Of a DNA stretch of 64,000 nucleotides, positions 53,491 to 63,442 are shown in pieces. The notes beneath the pieces are model-generated. The model made no database searches. It had not been told where the DNA came from and saw only the letters and a list, made by a program, of their open reading frames with translations. A program made the position numbers and the translations under genes. Positions within the stretch are counted from its first letter, which is position 1. The number at the start of each line of letters is the position of its first letter. This stretch comes from Nocardioides oleivorans (GTDB taxonomy: Bacteria; Actinomycetota; Actinomycetes; Propionibacteriales; Nocardioidaceae): NCBI RefSeq assembly GCF_004137255.1, contig NZ_SDWT01000001.1, forward strand, positions 2,728,001 to 2,792,000. The letters are read 5' to 3'.

Positions 53491-54771
53491 GTGGCACGAA
53501 TCGGTGACGGCGGCGACCTGCTCAAGTGCAACTTCTGCGGAAAGAGCCAGAAGCAGGTCAAGAAGCTCATTGCTGGACCCAACGTCTACATCTGCGATGA
53601 GTGCATCGAGCTGTGCAACGAGATCATCGAGGAGGAGCTCGCCGAGGGCTCCGAGGTCAGCCTCGAGGAGCTGCCCAAGCCCCGCGAGATCTTCGAGTTC
53701 CTCAACTCCTACGTCATCGGCCAGGAGCACGCGAAGAAGTCGCTGGCCGTCGCGGTCTACAACCACTACAAGCGCGTCCAGTCCGGCCTCCAGCCGGTCT
53801 CCGGCAAGGCCAAGGACGACGTGGTCGAGGTCGCCAAGTCCAACATCTTGGTGATCGGCCCGACCGGCTGCGGCAAGACCTACCTCGCCCAGACCCTGGC
53901 GCGGATGCTCAACGTCCCGTTCGCGATCGCCGACGCCACTGCGCTGACCGAGGCCGGCTACGTCGGTGAGGACGTGGAGAACATCCTCCTCAAGCTCATC
54001 CAGTCCGCCGACTACGACGTCAAGAAGGCCGAGACCGGGATCATCTACATCGACGAGATCGACAAGGTGGCCCGCAAGGCGGAGAACCCTTCGATCACGC
54101 GCGATGTCTCCGGCGAGGGCGTGCAGCAGGCGCTGCTGAAGATGCTGGAGGGCACGACCGCGTCGGTGCCCCCGCAGGGCGGTCGCAAGCACCCCCACCA
54201 GGAGTTCATCCAGATCGACACCACCAACATCCTCTTCATCGTGGGTGGTGCCTTCGCCGGGCTCGAGCAGATCATCGAGCAGCGCGTCGGCAAGAAGTCC
54301 CTCGGCTTCACCGCCGAGGTCCGCGGCGCAGCCGAGCGCGAGTCCGACGACCTGCTCGCCCAGGTCCGTCCCGAGGACCTCACCAAGTTCGGCCTGATCC
54401 CCGAGTTCATCGGTCGCCTGCCGCTCATCGCGAGCGTGAGCAAGCTCGACCGCGAGGCGCTCGTCCAGATCCTCACCGAGCCGCGCAACGCGCTCGTCAA
54501 GCAGTACCAGAAGCTCTTCGACCTCGACGGCGTCGAGCTCGAGTTCACCCCCGACGCCATCGACTCGATCGCCGACGCCGCGCTCGAGCGCGGCACCGGC
54601 GCCCGCGGCCTGCGCGCGATCATCGAGGAGGTCCTCCTCTACGTGATGTACGACGTGCCCTCGCGCGGCGACGTCGCCAAGGTGATCGTGACGCGCGAGG
54701 TCGTCGAGGACGACGTCGCCCCGACCTTCGTGCTGCGCGAGGCCGAGGGCCGCAAGAAGAAGTCCGCCTGA
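53491..54771 (+). CDS. clpX: ATP-dependent Clp protease ATP-binding subunit ClpX
   Basis: An AAA+ unfoldase, 426 residues, which feeds substrates to ClpP1P2. The zinc-binding C4 domain uses C13, C16, C35 and C38. Walker A GPTGCGKT is at 123-130 and Walker [10 protein letters not shown] near 184-192. The pore and C-terminal subdomain motifs follow: sensor 2 [15 protein letters not shown] and the SRIGF-like IGF loop in [16 protein letters not shown] 53491 follows CTGGAGG at 53474. A terminator follows 4 nt after the stop. Confidence 0.97.
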   Translation: MARIGDGGDLLKCNFCGKSQKQVKKLIAGPNVYICDECIELCNEIIEEELAEGSEVSLEELPKPREIFEFLNSYVIGQEHAKKSLAVAVYNHYKRVQSGLQPVSGKAKDDVVEVAKSNILVIGPTGCGKTYLAQTLARMLNVPFAIADATALTEAGYVGEDVENILLKLIQSADYDVKKAETGIIYIDEIDKVARKAENPSITRDVSGEGVQQALLKMLEGTTASVPPQGGRKHPHQEFIQIDTTNILFIVGGAFAGLEQIIEQRVGKKSLGFTAEVRGAAERESDDLLAQVRPEDLTKFGLIPEFIGRLPLIASVSKLDREALVQILTEPRNALVKQYQKLFDLDGVELEFTPDAIDSIADAALERGTGARGLRAIIEEVLLYVMYDVPSRGDVAKVIVTREVVEDDVAPTFVLREAEGRKKKSA

Positions 54772-54774
54772 CCC

Positions 54775-54797
54775 TGGTCCAGACCGGTTCTGGACCA
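54775..54797 (+). terminator. Terminator hairpin of clpX
   Basis: A 9-bp perfect stem (TGGTCCAGA/TCTGGACCA) with a 5-nt loop, followed by AATTC, starts 4 nt after the clpX stop. Confidence 0.7.
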
Positions 54798-54860
54798 ATT
54801 CGGCGAACCCGCGTCATGCCCGGGTGATCGGGCCGTCTTGTTGGCATGTGGGCGGAACCA

Positions 54861-54953
54861 ATGGGCAGCGGCTCGAAGCGACCTTTCGTCGGATTCGCGC
54901 TCGTGGCGCTCCTCTGCGTCGTGCTGATGTTCTTCGCCCTCGGCGCAGGCTGA
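54861..54953 (+). CDS. Candidate 30-residue single-pass membrane peptide
   Basis: The frame reads MGSGSKRPFVGFALVALLCV, then VLMFFALGAG, and stops. A short basic head (SKRP) is followed by one 20-residue hydrophobic helix. GGCGGA lies 5-6 nt before ATG 54861; ATG 54846 would add five residues but lacks a ribosome-binding site. It sits between the clpX terminator and a repeat-rich gap. Too short for comparison by eye; possible regulatory membrane peptide. Confidence 0.45.
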   Translation: MGSGSKRPFVGFALVALLCVVLMFFALGAG

Positions 54954-55275
54954 GCGCGACCGCAGACCGTCGTCGACCCGGGCGTGGGGGCCAGTGTCGA
55001 CGGCGGTCAGTGGCGCGCCCCGACGTCGTACCCCCGCTGCTCGAGCGGTGAGTGAGCCACATTCGTGGCCGCTCCGATGTGGGTACGACACCGCCCGCCC
55101 GCGCGTCGTACCCGACTCGCCGCGGGGGCGGTGCGTGAACCACATTCCGAGGCGGCCGGAGGTGGCTCACTCACCGCCCGAGCGCACGCGGCGGGGTCGA
55201 GCGGTGGCCGACGGGCCGGCACGCGAGAACCCCCCTCGCGCACCGGTCCGGGCGCGAGGGGGGTTCCGGTGAGCG
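54954..55275. repeat. Non-coding gap with an 80-bp mosaic of direct and inverted repeats
   Basis: GTCGTACCC begins at 55025 and recurs at 55105; the motif GTG(A/C)GTGA(G/A)CCACATTC starts at 55048 and recurs at 55131, so two imperfect copies of about 80 bp stand in tandem. The first copy is framed by GTCGTACC...GGTACGAC (55025-55089) with inner CCACAT/ATGTGG arms. A 16-bp arm GCGGTGAGTGAGCCAC (55045-55060) is exactly inverted at 55162-55177. No coding frame with credible codon use is present. A short GC hairpin near 55240 precedes the valS stop and may terminate valS. Confidence 0.7.
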
Positions 55276-57894
55276 TCAGTCCTCGGTGGGGGCGAGCTCG
55301 GCGGTGACCGAGAGCTCCCGGGCCTGGTCGTCGGCCACGAACTCGAGGTCGCCGACGATGGTGCCGACGGCACGGAGGTCGTCGGCGGCCTGCCGGGCAC
55401 CCTCGACCAACGCGGTCGGGCCGGTGATCACCACGCGCGAGAGCGGGGCGCGCATCTTCGCCTTGGCCTGCGACTTCGCGCCGCGGATGCCGGTGAGGGC
55501 GGCGGCGACGGCGTCGAGGACCAGCGGCTGCGAGGCGGCCGCGGAGCCGAGGTCGGCGGCGGTCGGCCACGCGGCGTGGTGGATCGAGCCGTCCTGCCAC
55601 CACGACCAGACCTCCTCGGTCGCGTACGGCAGGAACGGCGCGAGCAGCCGGAGCTGGACGTGGAGCGCGATCGCGAGCGTGGCGCGCGCGGAGTCGGTCG
55701 CGGCGCCGCCGTCGGCGTCGTACGCACGCTCCTTGACCAGCTCGAGGTAGTCGTCGCAGAACTCCCAGAAGAACTTCTCGGTGACCTCGAGCGCCGTGGT
55801 GTAGTCGTAGGCGTCGAACGCCTCGGTGGCCCTGCGGACCACGATCTCGAGGCTGCCGAGCAGCGCGCAGTCGACCGGGGCGCTGACCGCGGCCGGGCTG
55901 AGCTCGGTGGCGCCGACGTTGCCGAGGACGAACTTGGAGGCGTTGAGGACCTTCATCGCCAAGCGGCGGCCGACCTTCATCTGCGACTCGTCGAACGGCG
56001 AGTCCATGCCCGGGCGACCGATCGCGGCGCGCCAGCGGACGGCATCGGCGCCGTACTTGTCGAGGATGTCGGTCGGGACGACGACGTTGCCCTTCGACTT
56101 CGACATCTTCTTGCGGTCGGGGTCGACGATGAAGCCGGAGATCATCGCGTGCGACCACGGCACGACGCCGTTCTCGAACTCCGCGCGGACGACGCGGGAG
56201 AACAGCCAGGTGCGGATGATGTCGTGCGCCTGGGTGGCGAGGTCGAACGGGAAGACCCGCGAGAACAGGTCGTCGTCGACGCCCCACTGGCCCGCGATCT
56301 GCGGGGTGAGCGACGACGTCGCCCAGGTGTCCATCACGTCGGGGTCGCCGATGAACCCGCCGGGCCTGCCCCGCTGGTCCTCGGTGTAGCCGTGCGGCGC
56401 CTGCGTGGACGGGTCGATCGGGAGCTGGTCCTCGGAGGGCATCAGCGGGTGGGCGTGGTCCGGCTCGCCGTCGGCGTCGAGCGGGTACCAGACCGGGAAC
56501 GGGATGCCGAAGAACCGCTGGCGCGAGATCAGCCAGTCACCGTTGAGGCCGCCGACCCAGTTGTCGTAGCGGTGCTTCATGTGGGCGGGGATCCAGGTGA
56601 TCTCCTCGCCGCGGACGAGCATCTCCTTGCGCAGCGCAGCGTCGCGGCCGCCGTTCTTGATGTACCACTGGCGGGTGGCGATGATCTCGAGCGGCTTGTC
56701 GCCCTTCTCGTAGAAGTTCGCCATCCGCTGGGTCGCCTGGGGCTCGCCGTCGAGGTCGCCCGACGTGCGGAGCAGGGCGACCATCGCCTCGCGGGCGGAG
56801 AAGGTCGTCTTGCCGGCGAGGTCGGCGTACGCCGTCGCGGCCGCCTCGGCGCCGAGCCACTCGGGCGTCTCGCGGGTGAGCCGCCCGTCGCGGCCGACGA
56901 CCGTGCGGACCGGGAGGTCGAGCTCGCGCCACCACATGACGTCGGTGAGGTCACCGAACGTGCAGCACATCGCGATGCCGGCGCCCTTGTCGGGCTCGGC
57001 GGCGGGGTGGGCGAGCACGGGGATCTCGACGCCGAAGACGGGCGAGGTGACGGTGGTGCCGAAGACGTCCTGGTAGCGCTCGTCGTCGGGGTGCGCGATC
57101 AGCGCGACGACGCTCGGGATCAGCTCGGGGCGCGTGGTCTCGATGTGGATCGGGGAGCCGTCGGCCTTGTGGAACGCGACGCGGTGGTAGGCGCCCGGGT
57201 AGTCGCGTGCCTCGAGCTCGGCCTGCGCGACCGCGGTCTGGAAGGTGACGTCCCACAGCGTCGGCGCCTCGGAGAGGTACGCCTCGCCGCGGGCGAAGTT
57301 GCGCAGGAAGGCGCGCTGGCTGACGGTCCGCGAGTGGTCGCCGATGGTCGTGTAGGTCGGGTTCCACTGGACCGAGAGGCCGAGCTGGCGCCACAGCGCC
57401 TCGAAGGCCTTCTCGTCCTCGACCACCAGCTGCTCGCACAGCTCGATGAAGTTCGGCCGGCTGATCGGGACCTGCTTCTTCGGGTCCGGCTTCTCTGGCG
57501 GGGTGAAGTCGGCCTCGTAGGGCAGGGCGGGGTCGCAGCGGACGCCGAAGTAGTTCTGGACGCGGCGCTCGGTGGGCAGGCCGTTGTCGTCCCAGCCGAT
57601 CGGGTAGAAGACGGCCTTGCCCTGCATGCGCTGGTAGCGCGCGATCAGGTCGGTGTGGCTGTAGGAGTAGACGTGGCCGACGTGCAGCGAGCCGCTGACG
57701 GTCGGCGGGGGAGTGTCGATCGAGTAGACGTTCTCCCGCGGCTGGGTGCGGTCGAAGGCGTAGGTGTCGTCGGCGGCCCAGGCCTGCGACCACTTGTCCT
57801 CGAGGCCCTCCAGCGCCGGACGCTCGGGTACGACGACGGCACGCGGCTCGGTGCTCGTCGTATCCGTGGTCTGGGTGCTGGGGTTCTCAGTCAT
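55276..57894 (-). CDS. valS: Valine--tRNA ligase
   Basis: An 872-residue class I synthetase charging tRNA-Val. The HIGH motif is HVGH (71-74) in [11 protein letters not shown]; the KMSKS motif is KKMSKSKGN about residues 593-601. The editing (CP1) domain lies between, with a conserved [12 protein letters not shown] segment (AMCCTFGD). The C-terminal anticodon domain ends in a short coiled-coil-like part. It is the shorter valS form without the long N-terminal Rossmann extension. ATG is 6 nt after TAGACT, so no T-box leader is possible. Divergent from the GNAT gene. Confidence 0.96.
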   Translation of the reverse strand: MTENPSTQTTDTTSTEPRAVVVPERPALEGLEDKWSQAWAADDTYAFDRTQPRENVYSIDTPPPTVSGSLHVGHVYSYSHTDLIARYQRMQGKAVFYPIGWDDNGLPTERRVQNYFGVRCDPALPYEADFTPPEKPDPKKQVPISRPNFIELCEQLVVEDEKAFEALWRQLGLSVQWNPTYTTIGDHSRTVSQRAFLRNFARGEAYLSEAPTLWDVTFQTAVAQAELEARDYPGAYHRVAFHKADGSPIHIETTRPELIPSVVALIAHPDDERYQDVFGTTVTSPVFGVEIPVLAHPAAEPDKGAGIAMCCTFGDLTDVMWWRELDLPVRTVVGRDGRLTRETPEWLGAEAAATAYADLAGKTTFSAREAMVALLRTSGDLDGEPQATQRMANFYEKGDKPLEIIATRQWYIKNGGRDAALRKEMLVRGEEITWIPAHMKHRYDNWVGGLNGDWLISRQRFFGIPFPVWYPLDADGEPDHAHPLMPSEDQLPIDPSTQAPHGYTEDQRGRPGGFIGDPDVMDTWATSSLTPQIAGQWGVDDDLFSRVFPFDLATQAHDIIRTWLFSRVVRAEFENGVVPWSHAMISGFIVDPDRKKMSKSKGNVVVPTDILDKYGADAVRWRAAIGRPGMDSPFDESQMKVGRRLAMKVLNASKFVLGNVGATELSPAAVSAPVDCALLGSLEIVVRRATEAFDAYDYTTALEVTEKFFWEFCDDYLELVKERAYDADGGAATDSARATLAIALHVQLRLLAPFLPYATEEVWSWWQDGSIHHAAWPTAADLGSAAASQPLVLDAVAAALTGIRGAKSQAKAKMRAPLSRVVITGPTALVEGARQAADDLRAVGTIVGDLEFVADDQARELSVTAELAPTED

Positions 57895-57971
57895 GCTCCG
57901 AGTCTATTGACGGGCTTCCTGCCTGCGAAAACGAGTATCGACCGCGTGGCCGCCGGTCCTAGCGTGGATCC

Positions 57972-58901
57972 ATGGACGGCACCTTCACGCTGGAGTTGTT
58001 CGACGCCCCGCAGCCCTTCCTCGACGAGGCCGGCGAGGTGCTCGCGGCCGAGCCGGTCCTGGGCAGCGTGATCGCCACCGTCAGCCAGCGCATCGCCCGC
58101 GAGGTCGCCGACGGGATGGACTCGTGGGCCGACGTCGACGCCCCGTTCGAGCGCTGGTGGGTCGTGGTCCGCGACGCGTCGGGCACTCCGGTCAGCGCCG
58201 TGATGCGGACGGCGAGCTTCCGGCCGTACCCGTCGTTCTCGATGCCGATGCCCGAGTCGGCCGCCCGGCTGCTCGCCGCAGCGTTGCACGAGCGGGGCGA
58301 GCACCTCGGCGGTGCGAACGGCGCCCTTCCCGGTGCCGAGGTGCTGGCCAGGGCGACCGCCGAGCTGGGTGGCGGCACGCTGGTCGTCGACAAGGCCACG
58401 CGGCTGTGGGAGTGCACGAGCGCGGTGGTCCCGCCGGCACCCGAGGGGCGCCTGCGGCGCGCCACCGAGGACGACGCCGAGCTGGTGCTCGCCTGGTTCA
58501 CGGCCTTCCACGCGGAGGCCGACGAGCAGGCCGGACGTGAGCCCGACCCCGGCTCGGGCGAGCACAACACCCTCGACGGCGTCCTGGTCCGGATCCGCGA
58601 GGGCGTCGAGTGGCTGTGGGAGCTCCCCGACGGCACGGTCGCGCACCTCACCGGCTCCGGGCTGCCGTCGTACGGCGTGGGGCGGATCGGTCCGGTGTTC
58701 ACGCCCCGGGAGCACCGCGGCCGCGGCATCGCGTCGTACGTCGTCGGCGAGCTCACCCGGCGCGGCCTCGAGGCCGGGCACCGGATGTGCCTGTTCACCG
58801 ACCAGGCCAACCCGACGTCGAACAAGATCTACGCCGGGCTCGGCTACGAGCCGGTCGTCGACATGGCCGAGCACCTCGTCAGCGACCCCGCCACGTCCTA
58901 G
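57972..58901 (+). CDS. GNAT-family N-acetyltransferase
   Basis: A 309-residue protein whose C-terminal half is a GNAT domain. GPVFTPREHRGRGIASYVVGELTRRGLEAG contains the acetyl-CoA motif RGRGIA (Q/RxxGxG/A) near residue 246, followed by CLFTDQANPTSNKIYAGLGYEPVVD. The N-terminal half has no recognised domain but may be a degenerate GNAT or dimerisation part. The acceptor is unknown. ATG is 6 nt after TAGCGT. The stop codon is part of the next gene's TAGTCT -10, so the two genes are tightly packed with separate starts. Confidence 0.88.
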   Translation: MDGTFTLELFDAPQPFLDEAGEVLAAEPVLGSVIATVSQRIAREVADGMDSWADVDAPFERWWVVVRDASGTPVSAVMRTASFRPYPSFSMPMPESAARLLAAALHERGEHLGGANGALPGAEVLARATAELGGGTLVVDKATRLWECTSAVVPPAPEGRLRRATEDDAELVLAWFTAFHAEADEQAGREPDPGSGEHNTLDGVLVRIREGVEWLWELPDGTVAHLTGSGLPSYGVGRIGPVFTPREHRGRGIASYVVGELTRRGLEAGHRMCLFTDQANPTSNKIYAGLGYEPVVDMAEHLVSDPATS

Positions 58902-58910
58902 TCTCGGCGG

Positions 58911-59939
58911 ATGCGGCCCCTGATCGCGCTCAGCCTGTCCCTGGTGGTGGCGGCCACCGCGTCGTCGCCGGTGCTGGCCCGCGAGGCGACGGAGCGGCGG
59001 GCGCCGGTCCACTCGGTCGGCGGGTGCGAGCTCTTCCCGGCGAGCAGCCCGTGGAACCGACGGATCGACCAGCGGCCGGTCTGGAGGCACTCCCGGGCGA
59101 TCGTCGGGTCGCAGGCGGCCGGGCACGACCTGCACCTCGACCTCGGCACGACGGAGGAGTACTACGGCATCCCGGTCAACGTCGTCGACGAGGACCAGCC
59201 ACTGCTGCCGCTGCAGTTCGGCGTCGGCGGTGAGGACTACCGCGACGAGAGTGACCGCGGACCGGTCTTCGTGCCGGCCGACGCGCTGATCGAGGGCGGC
59301 AGCACGCGCGACCCCGACCCCACCGAGGGCGACCGCCACGTGCTGACCGTGCGGCGCGGCACCTGCGACCTCGTCGAGCTGTACGCCGCCGAGCGGGTGC
59401 GCGACGCCTCCGGCGCCGTCGTCGCCTGGCGGGCCGCGTCCGCCGCGCGCTGGGACCTGTCCTCCAGCCGACTGCGCCCCGCGGGGTGGACCTCGGCCGA
59501 CGCCGCCGGGCTGCCGATCCTCCCGGGGCTGCTCTCCTACGACGAGGCCGCGTCCGGCCGGATCACCCACGCGCTCCGGTTCACGCTGCCGAGCGCCCGC
59601 AACGCCTACACCTGGCCGGCCCGCCACTGCGGCCCGAGCGGCAACACCTCACGGGACCTGCCGGCGTACGGCATGCGGTTCCGGCTCAGGAAGTCGTTCC
59701 CGACCACGGGCTACACCGGGGCAGCGAGGGCGATCGTGGTGGCGATGAAGAAGTACGGCCTGGTCCACGCCGACCAGGGCTCGTCGATGTACGTCACCGG
59801 CACCGCCGACCCGCGCTGGGAGGACGCGCTCGACCAGTTCCGCGCGCGCCCGCTCGACGGCAGGGCGCTGGAGGTGGTGAAGCCGTGGCGGCGGATCGTC
59901 TCGTGCCGACCGCGGGCCAATAGACTCCAGACAAGATGA
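58911..59939 (+). CDS. Secreted protein of unknown function
   Basis: A 342-residue exported protein. The signal peptide ends near VLAREA. The mature protein starts with CELFPASSPWNRRIDQRPV, then a segment HALRFTLPSARNAYTWPARH, a Tyr/Met-rich stretch (LPAYGMRFRLRKSF), and GYTGAARAIVVAMKKYGLVHADQGSSMYVTGT. These blocks recur in uncharacterised secreted actinobacterial proteins; three cysteines suggest a disulfide. TAGTCT lies 6 nt before ATG. It overlaps folC by 4 nt, an odd pairing of a secreted protein with a folate enzyme. Confidence 0.72.
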   Translation: MRPLIALSLSLVVAATASSPVLAREATERRAPVHSVGGCELFPASSPWNRRIDQRPVWRHSRAIVGSQAAGHDLHLDLGTTEEYYGIPVNVVDEDQPLLPLQFGVGGEDYRDESDRGPVFVPADALIEGGSTRDPDPTEGDRHVLTVRRGTCDLVELYAAERVRDASGAVVAWRAASAARWDLSSSRLRPAGWTSADAAGLPILPGLLSYDEAASGRITHALRFTLPSARNAYTWPARHCGPSGNTSRDLPAYGMRFRLRKSFPTTGYTGAARAIVVAMKKYGLVHADQGSSMYVTGTADPRWEDALDQFRARPLDGRALEVVKPWRRIVSCRPRANRLQTR

Positions 59940-61294
59940 CTGACACCCCCGACGCACCCCGCCTCGCCCAGACCTTCGCCGAGGTCGAGGACGCCCTGCT
60001 GTCCCGCTGGCCCGAGACCAAGCTCGAGCCGAGCCTCGACCGCATCGAGGCCTTCACCGAGCTGCTCGGCGAGCCCCAGCGCTCGTTCCGCTCGATCCAC
60101 CTGACCGGCACCAACGGCAAGACCAGCACGAGCCGGATGATCGAGACGCTGCTGCGCGCGCTCGACCTGCGCACCGGGCGCTTCACCTCTCCCCACCTGG
60201 AGAAGATGAGCGAGCGGATCAGCGTCGACGGAGAGCCGCTCGACGACGAGGCGTTCGTCCGCGCCTTCAACGACGTCGCGCCCTACACCCACCTCGTGGA
60301 CGCCGAGCAGGACCACCCGCTGAGCTTCTTCGAGACGATCGTCGGGATGGCGTACGCCGCCTTCGCCGACGCCCCCGTCGACGTCGCGGTCGTCGAGGTG
60401 GGGATGGGCGGCGCGTGGGACGCGACCAACGTGATCGACGCCGACGTCGCCGTCGTGCTCCCGATCGCCGTCGACCACGAGAAGTACCTCGGGGCCGATC
60501 CGGCCACCATCGCAGTCGAGAAGTCCGGGATCATCAAGCCCGGCTCGGTCGCGATCCTGGCCGAGCAGACGCCCGAGGTCGCCGCCGTGCTCCTCGAGCG
60601 GGCCACCGAGGTCGGCGCGACGATCGCCCGCGAGGGAGTGGAGTTCGGCGTGGTGCACCGCACGCCCGCCGTGGGTGGGCAGGTCATCTCGCTCCAGGGG
60701 CTGCGCGGTCACTACGACGACATCTTCCTGCCGCTCTACGGCGCCCACCAGGCGCAGAACGCCTCGCTCGCGCTGGCCGCCGTCGAGGCCTTCGGCACCG
60801 GCGAGCTCGACGCCGACCTCGTCCGCGCCGCCTTCGCCGAGGTCACCTCGCCCGGCCGTCTCGAGATCATCCGGCGCAGCCCCACGATCCTGCTCGACGC
60901 CGCCCACAACCCGCACGGTGCCGAGGCGCTCGGCGAGGCGCTCGAGGACTCCTTCTCGTTCAGCCCGCTCGTCGGCGTGATGGGCGTGATGGAGGACAAG
61001 GACTACGAGGGCGTGCTGTCCGCCCTCGAGCCGCACCTGGCCTACCTCGTCTGCACCCAGAACTCCACGTCGCGCTCGATGTCCGCTGCAGCGCTCGCGC
61101 GCGCTGCCGTCGAGATCTTCGGCGAGGACCGGGTCAGTGTCGTCCCCGACCTGGGCGAGGCCATCGAGCGCGGTGCCACGCTCGCCGAGGCCGGCGAGGC
61201 CATCGACGTCTCCATCGGCTCCGGCGCCGTGCTGGTCACCGGCTCGGTGGTCACCGTCGGCGAGGCCCGCGCGCTCCTGAAGGGGCGCCGATGA
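59936..61294 (+). CDS. folC: Folylpolyglutamate synthase/dihydrofolate synthase
   Basis: A 452-residue Mur-ligase-family enzyme adding glutamate to dihydropteroate and tetrahydrofolate. The ATP-binding motif TGTNGKTST is at residues 57-65. FTSPHLEKMSERI and VEVGMGGAWDATNV follow, then the C-terminal domain LLDAAHNPHGAEAL. It is also preceded by TAGACT 9 nt before the ATG. The start overlaps the previous stop and the end overlaps DUF4233 by 4 nt. valS, folC, DUF4233 and ndk keep the order seen in M. tuberculosis (Rv2448c-Rv2445c). Confidence 0.94.
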   Translation: MTDTPDAPRLAQTFAEVEDALLSRWPETKLEPSLDRIEAFTELLGEPQRSFRSIHLTGTNGKTSTSRMIETLLRALDLRTGRFTSPHLEKMSERISVDGEPLDDEAFVRAFNDVAPYTHLVDAEQDHPLSFFETIVGMAYAAFADAPVDVAVVEVGMGGAWDATNVIDADVAVVLPIAVDHEKYLGADPATIAVEKSGIIKPGSVAILAEQTPEVAAVLLERATEVGATIAREGVEFGVVHRTPAVGGQVISLQGLRGHYDDIFLPLYGAHQAQNASLALAAVEAFGTGELDADLVRAAFAEVTSPGRLEIIRRSPTILLDAAHNPHGAEALGEALEDSFSFSPLVGVMGVMEDKDYEGVLSALEPHLAYLVCTQNSTSRSMSAAALARAAVEIFGEDRVSVVPDLGEAIERGATLAEAGEAIDVSIGSGAVLVTGSVVTVGEARALLKGRR

Positions 61295-61740
61295 GCGACG
61301 GAGCCGTCGGCCCGGCCACTGCCGTCGCCACCCCCGAGCGCTCGCCGCGCCGGGGCATGGCGGCCGCCGTCCTGACCCTCGAGGCGATCACCCTCGGCCT
61401 CACCACGCCGGTGATGATCACCATCGCCGACGTCGACACCGGCACCGCCCTGGCCGTCGGCCTCGGGCTGGCCCTGGTCTGCATCGTCCTGGCCGGAGCG
61501 CTCCGCGCCGAGTGGGCCTACCTCGCTGGGTACGCCGTCCAGGTCGCCGCGGTCGCGCTCGGCTTCGTCATCCCGGTCATGTTCGGCCTCGGCGCCGTCT
61601 TCGCCGCGCTCTGGGCGGGGGCGGACCTCCTCGGTCGCAAGATCGAGCGCGAGAAGGCCGCCGCGTGGGCGGCGTACCGCGCCGAGCAGGCCGCGCACCC
61701 GGACCAGCACGAGGACGGGCAGGCGGACCGGTCGGAGTGA
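61291..61740 (+). CDS. DUF4233 domain membrane protein
   Basis: A 149-residue integral membrane protein with four transmembrane helices (about 22-42, 48-68, 74-94, 96-112). A cytoplasmic C-terminal tail is rich in Arg, Glu and Ala. DUF4233 is actinobacterial and nearly always follows folC, as in Rv2446c. The function is unknown; co-transport of folates or metabolites has been neither shown nor excluded. The ATG overlaps the folC stop by 4 nt. Confidence 0.9.
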   Translation: MSDGAVGPATAVATPERSPRRGMAAAVLTLEAITLGLTTPVMITIADVDTGTALAVGLGLALVCIVLAGALRAEWAYLAGYAVQVAAVALGFVIPVMFGLGAVFAALWAGADLLGRKIEREKAAAWAAYRAEQAAHPDQHEDGQADRSE

Positions 61741-61769
61741 GCCCGGTCACCGCTGGCTAGGCTGGCGGC

Positions 61770-62201
61770 ATGACCGACGTCCAGCGCTCCCTCGTCCTCG
61801 TCAAGCCCGACGGCGTCCGCCGCGGCCTCTCGGGCGAGATCCTCCGCCGGATCGAGGCCAAGGGCTACACGCTCGTGGCCGTCGAGCTGCGCGAGGCGAC
61901 CCAGGAGATCCTCGCCGCCCACTACGCCGAGCACGAGGGCAAGCCGTTCTACGCCCCGCTCGTCGAGTTCATGCTCTCCGGCCCGGTGCTCGCCGTGGTG
62001 ATCGAGGGCCAGCGCTGCATCGAGGGCTTCCGCTCCCTGGCCGGCGCCACCGACCCCACCACCGCCGCTCCCGGCACCGTCCGCGGCGACCTCGGCCGCG
62101 ACTGGGGCCTCGCCGTCCAGCAGAACCTCGTCCACGGCTCCGACTCCGAGGAGTCCGCCGCGCGCGAGATCGGGATTTGGTTCCCCGAGCTGACGCGCTG
62201 A
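61770..62201 (+). CDS. ndk: Nucleoside diphosphate kinase
   Basis: A 143-residue NDP kinase that equilibrates nucleoside triphosphates through a phosphohistidine. The nucleotide-binding VKPDGVRRGL is near residue 11, and catalytic His122 is in NLVHGSDS. ATG is 6 nt after TAGGCT (61758-61763), predicting a leaderless mRNA. Hairpin terminator overlaps the stop codon. Confidence 0.97.
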   Translation: MTDVQRSLVLVKPDGVRRGLSGEILRRIEAKGYTLVAVELREATQEILAAHYAEHEGKPFYAPLVEFMLSGPVLAVVIEGQRCIEGFRSLAGATDPTTAAPGTVRGDLGRDWGLAVQQNLVHGSDSEESAAREIGIWFPELTR

Positions 62202-62221
62202 GCGCGAGCCCGCTCGCGCTC
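62200..62221 (+). terminator. Terminator hairpin of ndk
   Basis: A 9-bp perfect stem (GAGCGCGAG/CTCGCGCTC) with a CCCG loop overlaps the last base of the stop codon. The following 190 bp to mreB hold a TAACCT hexamer at 62338-62343, a plausible mreB promoter with a leader of about 60 nt. Confidence 0.6.
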
Positions 62222-62413
62222 GAGCGGGGTCGATCGGGGCAGCGGTCACCCCAGGTGCACCGCTTGGGGGCCGCCCTCGTCACATCAGCCACATCCGCCT
62301 CGCGCGTGTCCTACCGCGAACCGGGCGGGGACGTACCTAACCTGAGCGTGGGTCGGCAGCACCGCTGACCCACCTTCCCCGGTACGTCCCGACCTGCAAG
62401 GGCAGCAGCGGAA

Positions 62414-63442
62414 ATGGCACACAGCATCATCGGCCGAGACATGGCCGTCGACCTCGGCACCGCCAACACGCTGGTCTATGTCCGCGGCAAGGGCGTGGTG
62501 CTCGACGAGCCGTCGGTCGTCGCGATGAACACCACCAACGGCGAGGTGCTCGCCGTGGGACACGAGGCGAAGCGGATGATCGGGCGCACGCCCGACAACA
62601 TCGCCGCCATCCGGCCGCTCAAGGACGGCGTCATCGCCGACTTCGAGGCGACCGAGCAGATGCTGCGCTACTTCATCCACCAGGTGCACCGCCGCCGCTA
62701 CTTCGCCAAGCCGCGCATGGTGATCTGCGTGCCGAGCGGGATCACCGCGGTCGAGCAGCGTGCGGTGAAGGAGGCCGGCTACCAGGCCGGTGCCCGCCGG
62801 GTCTACATCGTCGAGGAGCCGATGGCCGCCGCGATCGGCGCCGGGCTCCCCGTCCACGAGGCCACCGGCAACATGGTGGTCGACGTCGGCGGCGGCACGA
62901 CCGAGGTCGCCGTGATCAGCCTCGGCGGCATCGTCACCAGCCTGTCGGTGCGCACCGCGGGCGACCGGATCGACCAGACGATCATCGCGTGGATGAAGAA
63001 GGAGTACTCCCTCATGCTGGGGGAGCGCACCGCCGAGGAGATGAAGATGTCCCTCGGCTCGGCCTTCCCGCTGCCGAGCGAGCCGGACGCCGAGATCCGC
63101 GGCCGCGACATGGTCTCGGGCCTGCCGCGCACCGTCGTCGTCTCGAGCGCCGAGCTCCGCCAGGCGATCGAGGAGCCGATCCACAACATCATCGACGCCG
63201 TCCGCACCACCCTCGACCAGACCCCGCCCGAGCTCGCCGGCGACATCATGGACCGCGGCATCGTCCTCACCGGGGGCGGCGCGATGCTGCGCGGCCTCGA
63301 CGAGCGGCTGCGCCACGAGACCGGGATGCCGGTCCACGTCGCCGACGACCCGCTGTCGTCGGTCGCCTACGGCGCGGGCAAGTGCGTGGAGGAGTTCGAG
63401 GCGCTCCAGCAGGTCCTGGTCTCCGACGTGCGGCGCTTCTGA
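62414..63442 (+). CDS. mreB: Rod shape-determining protein MreB
   Basis: An actin-like ATPase of 342 residues that forms membrane-bound filaments to direct lateral wall synthesis. AVDLGTANTLVYV is the phosphate 1 motif. VVDVGGGTTEVAVISLGG is phosphate 2, and GIVLTGGGAMLRGLDE the adenosine motif. The C terminus overlaps the mreC start by 1 nt. Presence of mreBC implies rod growth or spore-wall synthesis. AGCAGCGGA is a weak ribosome-binding site before the ATG. Confidence 0.97.
   Translation: MAHSIIGRDMAVDLGTANTLVYVRGKGVVLDEPSVVAMNTTNGEVLAVGHEAKRMIGRTPDNIAAIRPLKDGVIADFEATEQMLRYFIHQVHRRRYFAKPRMVICVPSGITAVEQRAVKEAGYQAGARRVYIVEEPMAAAIGAGLPVHEATGNMVVDVGGGTTEVAVISLGGIVTSLSVRTAGDRIDQTIIAWMKKEYSLMLGERTAEEMKMSLGSAFPLPSEPDAEIRGRDMVSGLPRTVVVSSAELRQAIEEPIHNIIDAVRTTLDQTPPELAGDIMDRGIVLTGGGAMLRGLDERLRHETGMPVHVADDPLSSVAYGAGKCVEEFEALQQVLVSDVRRF

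Noticed and set aside
55276..57971. T-box riboswitch for valS
   Set aside because: The predicted transcript starts at or next to the ATG, and the 77-bp gap to the divergent gene has no specifier stem or T-box sequence.
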